Shown: positions 1 to 9,484 of the stretch, piece after piece
Numbering within the stretch: position 1 is the stretch's first letter
Layout of the letters: every line of letters starts with the position of its first letter
Source of the DNA: Perlucidibaca sp.
GTDB lineage: Bacteria; Pseudomonadota; Gammaproteobacteria; Pseudomonadales; Moraxellaceae
Length of the DNA stretch: 64,000 nucleotides
Direction: 5' to 3'
NCBI GenBank assembly: GCA_023265995.1
Contig: JAHFSA010000006.1
Coordinates: forward strand, 1-64,000
The notes under the pieces: model-generated
What the model was told of the DNA's origin: nothing
What the model saw: only the letters and a program-made list of their open reading frames with translations
Database searches by the model: none
Translations under genes and position numbers: made by a program

Positions 1-730
<730 letters not shown>

Positions 731-742
731 GAGGGATTCTGC

Positions 743-1546
743 ATGAGCAGCAATGCATTGGCTCACAGCATGGATGCAAGCGACTTTGCCGAGGAATACA
801 GCATGCCGACGATGGCTGACAACAGGACCGTGGAGCTGAAGAGCGCCGACCGCATTCGCACCGGTATTGCCCATTATCGTGCCTGGGCACGCCACCAGGA
901 CGCCGAGCTGCTGCTCGCCGTCGAGGCGCTGCAGCACGCGCAGATCGCACGTCTGCGTCATACCCATGCCGACTCGCTGGGCGATGACCGCTTCCGGCCG
1001 ATCACCGAATTCTTCCTGAGCGAGATCTACACCGGTCTCGACATCGAGGAGCTGGCACGCGAAATCGAGAAGGCGCTGCCGGTGGCCACCCGCATGCTGC
1101 CGGACTCGGTCATGCGCACGGCCGCCATCGCGGTCGAACTCAACGCCCTCACCGGCGAACTCGACGAGGAGGTCGCCCGCGACCTGCTCGCGCACGGCTG
1201 CGCCGACGCCCCGGGCGATGACGACATCATTGCCGCCTACCGACGCTGCGGCCACTTCGAGGAGCGCCGCCAGCAGATGCAGCTGCTGCGCGAGCTCGGC
1301 CTCGGCCTCGACCGCTACGTGCGCTCGCGCCTGATCACCGCCACCTTCAAGATGGCGGCACGCCCGGCGCGCATGGCCGGTCTCGGCGGCCTCTACGACT
1401 TCATGGGCCAGGGCTTCGCGGTCATGAAGCCGATGAAGTCGGTCGCCGAATTCCTCGATACCTTCATCGGCCGCGAACGTCGTATCCTCGACAGGCTGGA
1501 AAACGGCAGCGCCAACCCCTTTGCCTGCGAGACCCCGAATGACTGA
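743..1546 (+). CDS. FFLEELY-motif-like protein of unknown function
   Basis: A 267-residue soluble protein of unknown function. It is acidic and mostly helical in character, with no signal peptide or membrane segment. The segment FFLSEIYTG near residue 93 resembles the signature of proteins named for the FFLEELY motif, found in gammaproteobacteria; this is my recognition and not a search result. The start has a good ribosome site (AAGAGGG) 12 bases after the hslU stop. Its 3' end overlaps the ubiE start, so it is probably translated together with ubiE. Co-location with ubiquinone genes hints at a link but does not establish one. Confidence 0.7.
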   Translation: MSSNALAHSMDASDFAEEYSMPTMADNRTVELKSADRIRTGIAHYRAWARHQDAELLLAVEALQHAQIARLRHTHADSLGDDRFRPITEFFLSEIYTGLDIEELAREIEKALPVATRMLPDSVMRTAAIAVELNALTGELDEEVARDLLAHGCADAPGDDDIIAAYRRCGHFEERRQQMQLLRELGLGLDRYVRSRLITATFKMAARPARMAGLGGLYDFMGQGFAVMKPMKSVAEFLDTFIGRERRILDRLENGSANPFACETPND

Positions 1547-2360
1547 CCGCCGCTCCTCCCTGCCCCCCGCCAACGGCCCGCTGGCCAGTGGCGAAGCCGT
1601 GCCGGCCAGACCGGCTGCCGGCGAGACCACGCATTTCGGCTACCAGACGGTGCGCAAGGAAGAGAAGGCAGAGAAGGTCGCCGAGGTCTTCCATTCGGTG
1701 GCCGCCAAGTACGACATGATGAACGACCTCATGTCGCTGGGCATCCACCGCCTGTGGAAGCGCTTCACCATCGAGATGTCGGGCGTGCGCCCGGGCCAGC
1801 AGGTGCTGGACATCGCCGGCGGCACCGGCGACCTCGCGCGCGCCTTCCAGAAGGAAGTCGGCGGCAACGGCCGCGTCGTGCTCGCCGACATCAATGCCTC
1901 CATGCTCGCCGTCGGCCGCGACAAGCTGCTCGATGTCGGCGTCGCCGGCCAGGTCGAGTTCGTCCAGGCCAATGCCGAGTGCCTGCCGTTCGCACCCGGC
2001 AGCTTCGATCTCATCACCATCGCCTTCGGCCTGCGCAACGTCACCGACAAGGATGCCGCCCTGCGCTCCATGTACCAGTCGCTGAAGCCGGGCGGCCGCC
2101 TGCTCGTGCTCGAATTCTCCAAGCCGGTCATCGAGCCGCTGGCCAAGGTCTACGACGCCTATTCGTTCTCGCTGCTGCCGCTCATGGGCAAGCTGGTCGC
2201 CAACGATGCCGAGAGCTATCGTTACCTGGCCGAGTCCATCCGCATGCATCCTGACCAGGAAACCCTCAAGGGCATGATGCAGAACGCCGGCTTTGAGCGT
2301 TGTGACTATCACAACCTCACCGGCGGCATCGTCGCCCTGCACCGCGGCTTCAAGTTCTGA
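1539..2360 (+). CDS. ubiE: UbiE, demethylmenaquinol/demethoxyubiquinol C-methyltransferase
   Basis: SAM-dependent C-methyltransferase of ubiquinone (and, where present, menaquinone) synthesis, acting in the cytoplasm at the membrane. The Rossmann motif [12 protein letters not shown] and the UbiE signatures [17 protein letters not shown] and [13 protein letters not shown] are present. I chose ATG 1539, which overlaps the previous stop (ATGACTGA); an in-frame TTG at 1521 would add six residues without family support. The N-terminus is about 30 residues longer than in E. coli UbiE and is Pro/Ala-rich. First of a ubiE-ubiJ-ubiB run. Confidence 0.96.
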   Translation: MTDRRSSLPPANGPLASGEAVPARPAAGETTHFGYQTVRKEEKAEKVAEVFHSVAAKYDMMNDLMSLGIHRLWKRFTIEMSGVRPGQQVLDIAGGTGDLARAFQKEVGGNGRVVLADINASMLAVGRDKLLDVGVAGQVEFVQANAECLPFAPGSFDLITIAFGLRNVTDKDAALRSMYQSLKPGGRLLVLEFSKPVIEPLAKVYDAYSFSLLPLMGKLVANDAESYRYLAESIRMHPDQETLKGMMQNAGFERCDYHNLTGGIVALHRGFKF

Positions 2361-2368
2361 GAACGACC

Positions 2369-3058
2369 ATGAAAGCGCCCCGCGAGTTCGCCATGCCATC
2401 ACTGCCCTACGTGCTCGCGTTGCGCGCCGTCGAGAGCCTCGTCAACCAGGCCCTGCGCTTTGACCCGGCGACGCAGCAGCGTCTCGCCGCGCTCGACGGC
2501 AAGTGCCTGTACATCGAAACCGAGGCGCCGCGCCTGAGCTTCATGGTGCAGATCCGTCCGGGCCGCATCCGCCTCTCGACCGAGGCCGACCAGCGCCCGC
2601 ATGCCACCATCGAGGCACACAGCCTGGCCCTGCTCAAGCTCGCCCTGGCGCAGCAGCCGCAGCTGATCGGCGGCCCCCTGCGCGTGCACGGCCAGGTCCA
2701 GCTCATCGAGCAGCTGCATGCCATCGGCAAGCAGCTCGACATCGACTGGGAGGAGCCGCTGGGCATGCTCTTCGGCGACATCGCCAGCCATCAGATCGGA
2801 CAGCAGGTGCGCGGCCTCTTCGGCTTCGCCCGCAAGGCCGCCAAGACCTTCCTGATGAACAGCAGCGAATACCTGCAGCAGGAGCAGGCGCTGCTGCCGG
2901 TGCGCTGGGAGATCGAGGAATTCATCGAGGAAAGCCAGGATCTGCGTGCCGATGTCGAGCGCCTGGAAGCGCGCACGCAGCGCCTGCAGCAACGTGCCGC
3001 CAGTCTGGCCGCACGCCAGGGCGCCAGTCGCCGCAACAGCCCGGAAGTCTCGGCATGA
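2369..3058 (+). CDS. ubiJ: UbiJ, ubiquinone biosynthesis accessory factor (SCP2 domain)
   Basis: Accessory lipid-binding protein of the aerobic ubiquinone pathway. The N-terminal half (about residues 20-130) is an SCP2-like sterol/lipid-carrier domain. The C-terminus (about 180-220) is a charged, heptad-like helix beginning at ESQDLRADVERLEART, as in other UbiJ proteins. It sits between ubiE and ubiB, the standard position. Two starts are possible: ATG 2369 (GAGAACG upstream) and ATG 2393, whose protein MPSLPYVLALRAVESLVN aligns better with the usual UbiJ N-terminus. Its stop overlaps the ubiB start. Confidence 0.9.
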   Translation: MKAPREFAMPSLPYVLALRAVESLVNQALRFDPATQQRLAALDGKCLYIETEAPRLSFMVQIRPGRIRLSTEADQRPHATIEAHSLALLKLALAQQPQLIGGPLRVHGQVQLIEQLHAIGKQLDIDWEEPLGMLFGDIASHQIGQQVRGLFGFARKAAKTFLMNSSEYLQQEQALLPVRWEIEEFIEESQDLRADVERLEARTQRLQQRAASLAARQGASRRNSPEVSA

Positions 3059-4698
3059 TTCGACACTGGCCGCGCCTGCTGCAGCTCTGGACCGTTTTCG
3101 CCCGCTATCGCCTCGACACCCTGCTGCCGCCGCCCCCGACGCCGCTGGCACGCTTCGCCCTGCTCGCCTTCCGCCTGCATCCGGCCTGGTGGACCGGCGC
3201 CGCCCGCGCCAGCCAGCCCGATCATGTCCGCCTCGCCTTCGAGGAGCTGGGACCGCTGTTCATCAAGCTCGGCCAGCTCATCGCCACCCGCCGCGACCTG
3301 CTCGAACCGGCACTGATCGACGAGCTCTCGCGCCTGCAGGAAAACGTGCCGCCGTTCGCGACCAGCGCCGCCCGCGCCGTGGTCGAGCGCGCCCTCGGCA
3401 TGCCGCTGAGCGAGCACTTCGCCCGCTTCGATGACGAGCCGCTGGCCGCCGCCTCGATCGCCCAGGTCCATACCGCCGCCCTGCGCGACGGCCGCGAGGT
3501 CGTGGTCAAGGTGCTGCGTCCGGGCGTGGCCGACCGCATCCGCACCGACATGGCGCTGCTCAAGGATCTCGCGCGGATCGCCGAGGAGCGCCTGCACATG
3601 CGCGTGCTGCCGCTGCAGCGCATCGTCTCCGACTACGAGCGCACCCTGCTCGACGAGACCGACCTCGCGCGCGAAGCCGACAACACCCGCCAGCTGCGTC
3701 TGAACTTCGCCAACTCGCCGCTGTTCTACGTGCCGGAAGTGCACGACGCCAACGGCAGCACCGAAGTCATGATCGCCGAGCGCATCGAAGGCGTGCCGAT
3801 CACCGATCACGCCACCTTCAAGCGCCTCGGCATAGACCGCCAGCGTCTGGCCGAGAAGGGCCTGACCATCTTCTTCACCCAGGTCTTCCGCGACAATTTC
3901 TTCCATGCCGACATGCATCCGGGCAATGTCTACGTGGAGACCGGCAACCCGGCCGACCCGCGCTTCATCGGTCTCGATTGCGCCATCGTCGGCTCGCTGC
4001 CCACCGACGATCAGCTCACCATCGCGCAGATCGCGCTCAGCCTGATCCAGCGCGACTTCAGCCAGCTCGTGCGCATTGCCGCCCAGGCCGGCTGGATCCC
4101 GGCCGGCGCGCCCATGGAGCTGATCACCCAGGAGGTCCGCCGCCTGGTCGAGCCGGTGCTGTCCAAGCCCATAGACCAGGTCCAGCTGGCGCCCATCCTG
4201 GCCGGCCTGCTCGATCTCGCCCGCACGCATGAACTGCAGATTCCGCCCCAGTTCGTGCTGCTGCTGAAGACACTGATCCATGTCGAAGGCCTCGGCCGCG
4301 ACCTTTACCCCCAGCTCGACATCTGGAGCCTGGCGCAGCCGCTGCTCAAGCAGTGGCTGCAGGACCGCATCGGCCCGCGTGCCCTGCTGCGGCGCATCAC
4401 CGAAGACACGCCCATCCTGCTGGCCGGTCTGCCGGACATGCCGCAGCTGGTCTTCGACGCCCTCACCCAGATGCGCCAGGCCGGTCAGTGGCAGAGCCGC
4501 CAGCTGGCCGAGCTCAGATTGCTGCAGCGTCAGCTGCGTGATGGCCGCCGCCAGGACTTCCTGGCCTGGGCCGGCATCATCGCCGGCACCGGTGTGGCAG
4601 TGACCAGCAGCGCCGGCCAGCTGGCACTGGCGGGCGGCCTGCAGCTGGGTCTGGCGCTGATCGGCCTGAGTCTGGCATGGCGCTTGCTCGCAAAATGA
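3055..4698 (+). CDS. ubiB: UbiB, atypical kinase/ATPase of ubiquinone biosynthesis
   Basis: ABC1/ADCK-family atypical protein kinase-like ATPase needed for ubiquinone hydroxylation steps, membrane anchored. The 547-residue length is standard. The KxGQ motif is seen in FIKLGQLIATRRDLLE, the alanine-rich nucleotide loop in AAASIAQVHTA, the catalytic VVVKVLRPG, and the HPGN loop in ADMHPGNVYVE. C-terminal residues about 500-545 form two membrane helices. The metal-binding segment reads GLDCAIVGSL, with Ala310 where UbiB proteins usually have glycine (DCGIVG). ATG 3055 overlaps the ubiJ stop as ATGA, so translation is likely coupled. Confidence 0.97.
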   Translation: MIRHWPRLLQLWTVFARYRLDTLLPPPPTPLARFALLAFRLHPAWWTGAARASQPDHVRLAFEELGPLFIKLGQLIATRRDLLEPALIDELSRLQENVPPFATSAARAVVERALGMPLSEHFARFDDEPLAAASIAQVHTAALRDGREVVVKVLRPGVADRIRTDMALLKDLARIAEERLHMRVLPLQRIVSDYERTLLDETDLAREADNTRQLRLNFANSPLFYVPEVHDANGSTEVMIAERIEGVPITDHATFKRLGIDRQRLAEKGLTIFFTQVFRDNFFHADMHPGNVYVETGNPADPRFIGLDCAIVGSLPTDDQLTIAQIALSLIQRDFSQLVRIAAQAGWIPAGAPMELITQEVRRLVEPVLSKPIDQVQLAPILAGLLDLARTHELQIPPQFVLLLKTLIHVEGLGRDLYPQLDIWSLAQPLLKQWLQDRIGPRALLRRITEDTPILLAGLPDMPQLVFDALTQMRQAGQWQSRQLAELRLLQRQLRDGRRQDFLAWAGIIAGTGVAVTSSAGQLALAGGLQLGLALIGLSLAWRLLAK

Positions 4699-4758
4699 CG
4701 CCACTCCCGGCTTTCCGGTATGCTGATGATTCGATGAACCAGAAACACGGTAATTGCA

Positions 4759-5166
4759 ATGTCTGACCCCGAATCCAAGTCGACCGACTGGCTCGATGCG
4801 GTGCGCTGGGACGAGGACGGCCTGGTGCCGGCCATCGCCCAGGACCACCTCAGCGGCCGCGTGCTCATGGTCGCCTGGATGAACCGCGAAGCGCTCAGCC
4901 TGACCGTGGCCGAGCAGCGCGGCATCTACTGGTCGCGCTCGCGTCGCAAGCTCTGGCGCAAGGGCGAGGAATCCGGGCATGTGCAGCTGCTCAAGGAACT
5001 CAGGCTCGATTGCGATGGCGATGTCGTCATCCTGCAGATCGAGCAGCTCGGCGGCATTGCCTGCCACACCGGACGCGAATCCTGCTTCTATCGCCGCTAC
5101 GAGAATGGCGGCTGGCAGGTTGTCGATGCCGTGCAGAAACAACCGGAAGAGATCTACAAGTCATGA
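4759..5166 (+). CDS. hisI: HisI, phosphoribosyl-AMP cyclohydrolase
   Basis: Third step of histidine biosynthesis: hydrolytic opening of the purine ring of PR-AMP, using zinc. At 135 residues it is a stand-alone HisI, not the HisIE fusion of enterobacteria. Signatures are [21 protein letters not shown], the metal-binding LDCDGD and the cysteine motif [12 protein letters not shown]. It lies 60 bases after ubiB with only a weak ribosome site, and its stop overlaps the hisE start (ATGA), so the two are coupled. Confidence 0.97.
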   Translation: MSDPESKSTDWLDAVRWDEDGLVPAIAQDHLSGRVLMVAWMNREALSLTVAEQRGIYWSRSRRKLWRKGEESGHVQLLKELRLDCDGDVVILQIEQLGGIACHTGRESCFYRRYENGGWQVVDAVQKQPEEIYKS

Positions 5167-5498
5167 GCGATGTGTTTTCGGCACTGGCCGAGGTACTGGC
5201 GGCGCGCAAGACGGCGTCGCCCGACAGCTCCTATGTCGCCAGCCTCTACCACAAGGGTCTCAACAAGATCCTGGAAAAGGTCGGCGAGGAATGCACGGAA
5301 ACGCTGCTCGCCGCCAAGGATGCCGAGCACAGCGGCAATGTCGAGGAGCTGGTCTATGAAACGGCCGACCTCTGGTTTCACACCCTGGTCATGTTGAGTC
5401 AGCTCAATGTGCACCCGGATCAGGTACTGGACGAACTGGCTCGCCGCTTCGACCTGTCGGGCCTGGCCGAGAAGGCCGCTCGCAGCGACGGCGACTGA
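5163..5498 (+). CDS. hisE: HisE, phosphoribosyl-ATP pyrophosphatase
   Basis: Second step of histidine biosynthesis: hydrolyses PR-ATP to PR-AMP and pyrophosphate. The 111-residue all-alpha MazG-like fold carries the acidic metal-binding motif [14 protein letters not shown] and [20 protein letters not shown] 5163 overlaps the hisI stop by four bases, and the substrate flows from HisE to HisI, consistent with coupling. The tat genes follow after 36 bases, the arrangement seen in many gammaproteobacteria. Confidence 0.96.
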   Translation: MSDVFSALAEVLAARKTASPDSSYVASLYHKGLNKILEKVGEECTETLLAAKDAEHSGNVEELVYETADLWFHTLVMLSQLNVHPDQVLDELARRFDLSGLAEKAARSDGD

Positions 5499-5534
5499 CA
5501 CTCATTTGCACGCCCACGGGCGAGGAGAACCACC

Positions 5535-5792
5535 ATGCTGTCCGGAATTTCACTGCCCCACATTCTCCTGCTGCTGCTGATCGTGGTCATGATCTTCGGC
5601 ACCTCCAAGCTGAAGAACCTCGGCAAGGACCTTGGCGGCGCCATCAAGGGCTTCAAGGAGTCCATGAAGGACGAGACCACGACGCCGCCGGCACCGCCTG
5701 CCCAGCTCAACCAGCAGCAGACGCCGCCGACGCAGAACAGCCAGCCGACTGCCAGTCACGAGTCGCACAACGAACCGCGCCAGGGCCAGTAA
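5535..5792 (+). CDS. tatA: TatA, twin-arginine translocase pore subunit
   Basis: Small membrane protein that oligomerises to form the Tat translocation path for folded proteins. Residues about 5-22 are the single transmembrane helix, followed by the FGTSKLKNLGKDLG hinge and amphipathic helix. The C-terminal tail from residue 55 is rich in Pro, Gln and Asn and likely unstructured. A strong ribosome site (GAGGAG) stands eight bases before ATG 5535. First gene of tatABC. Confidence 0.95.
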   Translation: MLSGISLPHILLLLLIVVMIFGTSKLKNLGKDLGGAIKGFKESMKDETTTPPAPPAQLNQQQTPPTQNSQPTASHESHNEPRQGQ

Positions 5793-5824
5793 GGCCCTGA
5801 TGCAGACAGAGAGCACCCTGCCTC

Positions 5825-6181
5825 ATGTTTGATGTCGGTTTCAGTGAACTGCTGCTGCTCGCGGTCATCGCGCTGGTCGTGCTCGGCCCGGAAAAGCTGC
5901 CGCATGCCGCGCGCATGGCCGGGGCTTGGGTCGGCCGCATCCGGCGCCTGCTCATCAGTGTCCAGGCCGACATCGAGAACGAGGTCGCCGCCGCCGAAAT
6001 GCGCGAGCGCATCAAGAAGGAGCTGGAGAAGGCGAAGGCCGCCAGCGGTCTCGATGCCATCGAAGGCAGCGCCAGCGAGATCAAGGCGGCGATGACCGAT
6101 ACCGAGTCGCGTATCGGCTCCGCCCTGCGTGACGCCGCGCCGCAGCAGAACGACACCACGCCCCCCGCAGAGAAACCATGA
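5825..6181 (+). CDS. tatB: TatB, twin-arginine translocase receptor subunit
   Basis: Partner of TatC in binding twin-arginine signal peptides. The N-terminal MFDVGFSELLLLAVIALVV helix with its conserved Glu8, and the LGPEKLPHAAR hinge, identify TatB and separate it from TatA. A charged amphipathic helix (about residues 40-75) is followed by a variable tail. It sits 32 bases after tatA, and its stop overlaps the tatC start by four bases. Confidence 0.96.
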   Translation: MFDVGFSELLLLAVIALVVLGPEKLPHAARMAGAWVGRIRRLLISVQADIENEVAAAEMRERIKKELEKAKAASGLDAIEGSASEIKAAMTDTESRIGSALRDAAPQQNDTTPPAEKP

Positions 6182-6936
6182 GTCAGACGCCGGAACTGCC
6201 CGAACCCGAGATGCCGCTGGTTGCCCATCTCATCGAGCTGCGCACGCGCCTGATGCGCATACTCGGCGCGCTCATCCTGGTCTTCTTCGCGCTCGCCTTC
6301 TTCGCCAACGACATCTACGCCTGGCTGTCGGCACCGCTGCGCGCCCTGCTGCCGCCGGGCAGTACCATGATCGCGACCGACATCACCTCGCCCTTCATGG
6401 CGCCGTTCAAGCTGACCTTCTTCGTCGCCCTGTTCGCCTGCATACCATACATCCTGGTGCAGATCTGGGGCTTCATAGCGCCGGCGCTGTACAAGCACGA
6501 GCGCCGCATCGCCATTCCCCTGGTGATCTCCAGCGTGGTGCTGTTCTACGCCGGCGTGGCCTTCGCCTATTTCATCACGCTGCCGTCCATACTCGGCTTC
6601 TTCACCCGCATCGGCCCGGCCGGCGTGGCCATGATGACCGACATCAATCTCTACCTGGACTTCGCCCTCAAGCTCTTCCTGGTCTTCGGCTTCACCTTCG
6701 AGATCCCGGTCGCCGTGCTGGTGCTGATCGCCGCCGGCATCATCAACAGCGCCACGCTGGCCGACAAGCGCCGCTACATCATCGTCGGCTGCTTCTTCGT
6801 GGCCATGTTCCTGACCCCGCCCGACGCGCTCTCCATGACCATGCTCGCGGTGCCCATGTGGCTGCTGTTCGAGCTCGGCCTGTTCTTCGGCCGCATCCTG
6901 GAAAAGCAACGCAAGACCCGCGCCGACGCCGAGTGA
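6178..6936 (+). CDS. tatC: TatC, twin-arginine translocase core subunit
   Basis: Polytopic inner-membrane protein that recognises the RR signal peptide. The 252-residue protein has the cytoplasmic N-terminus with HLIELRTRLMR, the conserved PFMAPFKLTFFVALF segment and LYKHERRIAIPL, and about six transmembrane helices. ATG 6178 overlaps the tatB stop. A short charged tail KQRKTRADAE ends the protein. No clear terminator follows; the next gene begins 115 bases later. Confidence 0.97.
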   Translation: MSQTPELPEPEMPLVAHLIELRTRLMRILGALILVFFALAFFANDIYAWLSAPLRALLPPGSTMIATDITSPFMAPFKLTFFVALFACIPYILVQIWGFIAPALYKHERRIAIPLVISSVVLFYAGVAFAYFITLPSILGFFTRIGPAGVAMMTDINLYLDFALKLFLVFGFTFEIPVAVLVLIAAGIINSATLADKRRYIIVGCFFVAMFLTPPDALSMTMLAVPMWLLFELGLFFGRILEKQRKTRADAE

Positions 6937-7051
6937 GTCACGGCATTTCTGTATAGCTATTGTAAAACGGCATTGCGATACGCCACAGAATCGATACGCT
7001 TGCCGCTCAAAATAAATACAGACCCGCTCTGACAAACCTCTGGTGACATCC

Positions 7052-8065
7052 ATGCATTTCAAGACGCTCATGCTCGCAACCGCTGTCGCCCTGGCCGGCT
7101 GCGGTCCCACTGACAGTGGCTCCGACAGCACCCAGCCCGCTGCCGACAGCAATAGCAACAGCAATGGCACCAGCGGTACCGGCAACAACAACGGAACGGG
7201 CACCGGCACTGGCACCGGCAGCACGGGTGTCGGCATCCCCGGCCCGGCCGATCCCATCCAGACCGCCCTGTCCGAGCAGCTGTTCGGCGCGCTGATCAGC
7301 GGCTCCAGCGCCCTGCCGGCTCCGCTGCCGGCAGCCCAGGTGCTGACCTGCCTGGACAACACCGTGTCCCTGCGCACGCTCGACGTTCTTGACGCCCTGG
7401 CGCTCGATGCCGCTGCCGGCCAGGCCACCCTGACCGCGCCGCAGCAGGCAGCCCTGGCCACGGCAGTGCAGGACCTGCTGCTCTCCGTCGGCGGCCTGCT
7501 CATGTCCATGACCGGCAGCACCAGCTGCGACCTGGATCCGTCGGCCCTGCCGCTGCCGGGCAGCAGCATGCCCGGAGCCAACCAGCTGCCGTTCGATCCG
7601 GCCCAGCTGCAGGCGCTGCTGACCGGCTTCGCCTCGCAGGCACCGTCCGGCGGCGGCAGCCCGGTTCCGATGGATCCGACGCAGCTGGCCGCTCAGGCCG
7701 ATGCCCTGCGCGCTATCTCGACCCAGCTGCGCAGCGGTGCCGGCACCGCCGCACAGGCTCCGCTGGTGCCCGCCGTGCTGCTGCTCGTCGCCGATGTGGT
7801 CGATGGCGTCGTCGATCTGCTCCAGGCCGCCCCCACTCCGGAAGGCTACCAGGCGGGTGTGACCGCGCTGGCGTCCACGCTGGCCACCGACCTGCAGGCT
7901 CTGCCGCAGCAGCTGGCCGCATCCGGCAGCGGCAGCCCTGCCAGCATGCCCGGCTTCGACGGTCTCAGCGGCCTCGGTGCCCTGCAAGGCGCACTGACCC
8001 AGATCCCGGTTATCGGCGCTCCGCTCGCCGGCGTGCTGAGCTCGCTCACCAGCCTGCAGCCCTGA
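7052..8065 (+). CDS. Putative lipoprotein of unknown function, Ser/Gly/Thr-rich linker
   Basis: A 337-residue exported lipoprotein that I do not recognise. The N-terminus MHFKTLMLATAVALAGC is a lipoprotein signal peptide with lipobox LAGC and lipidated Cys17. Residues about 18-62 are a low-complexity linker of Ser, Asn, Gly and Thr. The rest is Ala/Leu/Pro-rich with predicted amphipathic helices and two further cysteines (LTCLDN, TSCDLD) that could pair. An upstream GTG (7043) is possible but the ATG gives the canonical signal peptide. It is monocistronic, ended by a strong hairpin. It resembles the lipoprotein at 29995 in style only. Confidence 0.75.
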   Translation: MHFKTLMLATAVALAGCGPTDSGSDSTQPAADSNSNSNGTSGTGNNNGTGTGTGTGSTGVGIPGPADPIQTALSEQLFGALISGSSALPAPLPAAQVLTCLDNTVSLRTLDVLDALALDAAAGQATLTAPQQAALATAVQDLLLSVGGLLMSMTGSTSCDLDPSALPLPGSSMPGANQLPFDPAQLQALLTGFASQAPSGGGSPVPMDPTQLAAQADALRAISTQLRSGAGTAAQAPLVPAVLLLVADVVDGVVDLLQAAPTPEGYQAGVTALASTLATDLQALPQQLAASGSGSPASMPGFDGLSGLGALQGALTQIPVIGAPLAGVLSSLTSLQP

Positions 8066-8110
8066 TGGCGCGCCGGCATCAGCCGGCACCCCGTCACGGC
8101 AGCACCATGC

Positions 8111-8144
8111 AAGACCCCGACAGGGCCCTCCTTGTCGGGGTCTT
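8111..8144 (+). terminator. Strong hairpin terminator after the lipoprotein gene
   Basis: A perfect 12-bp stem (AAGACCCCGACA at 8111-8122 with TGTCGGGGTCTT at 8133-8144) and a 10-base loop, 45 bases after the lipoprotein stop. The following sequence GTCGTTTCAC is only weakly T-rich, so this is a probable intrinsic terminator. Confidence 0.75.
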
Positions 8145-8227
8145 GTCGTTTCACAGCATCCCCGACGGGTACCACTCGCCCGCCCGCCGGTGTAAGGTAG
8201 AGCGCTAGCCGAACGCCAGCTCATGCC

Positions 8228-9379
8228 ATGAACGCCACCCTCCTGCACCAGCTCCGCACCCTGATCGCGACACCGAGCATCAGCTGCACCGATCCCTCCT
8301 GGGATCAGGGCAACGCCGAGGTCATCGCGCATCTGGCGGAATGGGCCGAGGCCTTGGGCTTTCGTTGCGAAGTGCTGTCGGTGGCTCCGGGCAAGGCCAA
8401 TCTCATTGCCACCCTGGGCTCGGGCCCGGGCGGCCTGGTGCTGTCCGGCCACACCGACACCGTGCCCTACGATGCCGCCAGCTGGCAGAGTGATCCGTTC
8501 ACGCTGAGCGAGCGCGACGGTCGCCTCTACGGCCTCGGCACCGCCGACATGAAGGGCTTCTTCCCGCTAGCTCTGGCCGCCGCCAGCGAGGCCGCCGCAC
8601 AGGTCAGGGCCGGCAAGGCGCTGAGCGCGCCGCTGATCATCCTCGCCACCTGTGACGAGGAGACCAGCATGGCCGGCGCCAAGGCCCTGGTCAGCGCCGG
8701 CCGCCCGCAGGCGCGCTTCGCCGTCATTGGCGAGCCCACCGGACTGAAGCCGCTGCGCCTGCAGAAGGGCGTGATGATGGAGCGCATCGTCATCGAGGGT
8801 CGCAGCGGCCACTCCAGCGACCCGTCGCTGGGACACAACGCCCTCGATGCCATGCACGCCGTCATCAGCGAACTGATCGGCTACCGGCGCGAACTGGCGG
8901 CAGCGCATCACAACCCGCTCTTCACCGTGCCGGTGCCGACGCTCAACCTCGGCTGCATTCACGGCGGCGACAACCCCAACCGCATCTGTGCCCGCTGCGA
9001 GCTGCAGTACGACCTGCGCCCGCTGCCCGGCATGGACATGGACGAGCTGCGCGGAGAAATCCGCCGGCGCCTGCTGCCGCTGGCCGAGGCACACCAGGTC
9101 AGCATCAGCAACGAATCGCTGTTCAGCGGCACGCCGGCCATGGAAACACCGGCCGACTCGCCGCTGGTGCTGGCCGCCGAGGAACTCACCGGCCATGTCG
9201 CCGGGGCTGCCGCTTTCGGCACCGAAGGCCCTTATCTGCACGAGCTCGGCATGGACGCGCTGATCATCGGGCCGGGGGCCATCGAGACCGCTCACCAGCC
9301 CGACGAACACCTCGAACTGGCCAGCCTGACACCCACCATCACCTTGCTGCAGCAGTTGATACGACGCTTTTGCCTGTAG
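8228..9379 (+). CDS. argE: ArgE, acetylornithine deacetylase
   Basis: M20-family metallohydrolase that removes the acetyl group of N-acetylornithine in arginine synthesis. The metal ligands are visible: LSGHTDTVP (His, Asp), LGTADMKGF (bridging Asp), ATCDEETSMAGA (catalytic Glu-Glu), VIGEPTG, and the C-terminal AHQPDEHLE histidine. Length of 383 residues is normal for ArgE. The dimerisation domain spans about residues 180-290. The ribosome site is poor. It precedes argA, so two non-adjacent steps of arginine synthesis lie together. Confidence 0.93.
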   Translation: MNATLLHQLRTLIATPSISCTDPSWDQGNAEVIAHLAEWAEALGFRCEVLSVAPGKANLIATLGSGPGGLVLSGHTDTVPYDAASWQSDPFTLSERDGRLYGLGTADMKGFFPLALAAASEAAAQVRAGKALSAPLIILATCDEETSMAGAKALVSAGRPQARFAVIGEPTGLKPLRLQKGVMMERIVIEGRSGHSSDPSLGHNALDAMHAVISELIGYRRELAAAHHNPLFTVPVPTLNLGCIHGGDNPNRICARCELQYDLRPLPGMDMDELRGEIRRRLLPLAEAHQVSISNESLFSGTPAMETPADSPLVLAAEELTGHVAGAAAFGTEGPYLHELGMDALIIGPGAIETAHQPDEHLELASLTPTITLLQQLIRRFCL

Positions 9380-9399
9380 GGCGGATGCCCCTATACAAT
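9370..9399 (+). promoter_or_regulatory. Candidate sigma-70 promoter for argA
   Basis: A -10-like TACAAT (9394-9399) is preceded by TTGCCT (9370-9375) at 18 bases. The -10 matches five of six consensus bases and the -35 four. It overlaps the argE stop and lies about 85 bases before the argA start. No experimental support. Confidence 0.35.
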
Positions 9400-9484
9400 C
9401 AATGACTTTCCCGGACGCCGAACGCGTTCCCACTCATGTTGCAGGGCAATGACCTTGAGCAGCCAGAATCCTTTCCAGGACACC

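Noticed and set aside
2791-5142. Long open frame antisense to ubiB and hisI
   Set aside because: Shadow of ubiJ, ubiB and hisI; the coding-strand proteins have full family motifs, this one has none.
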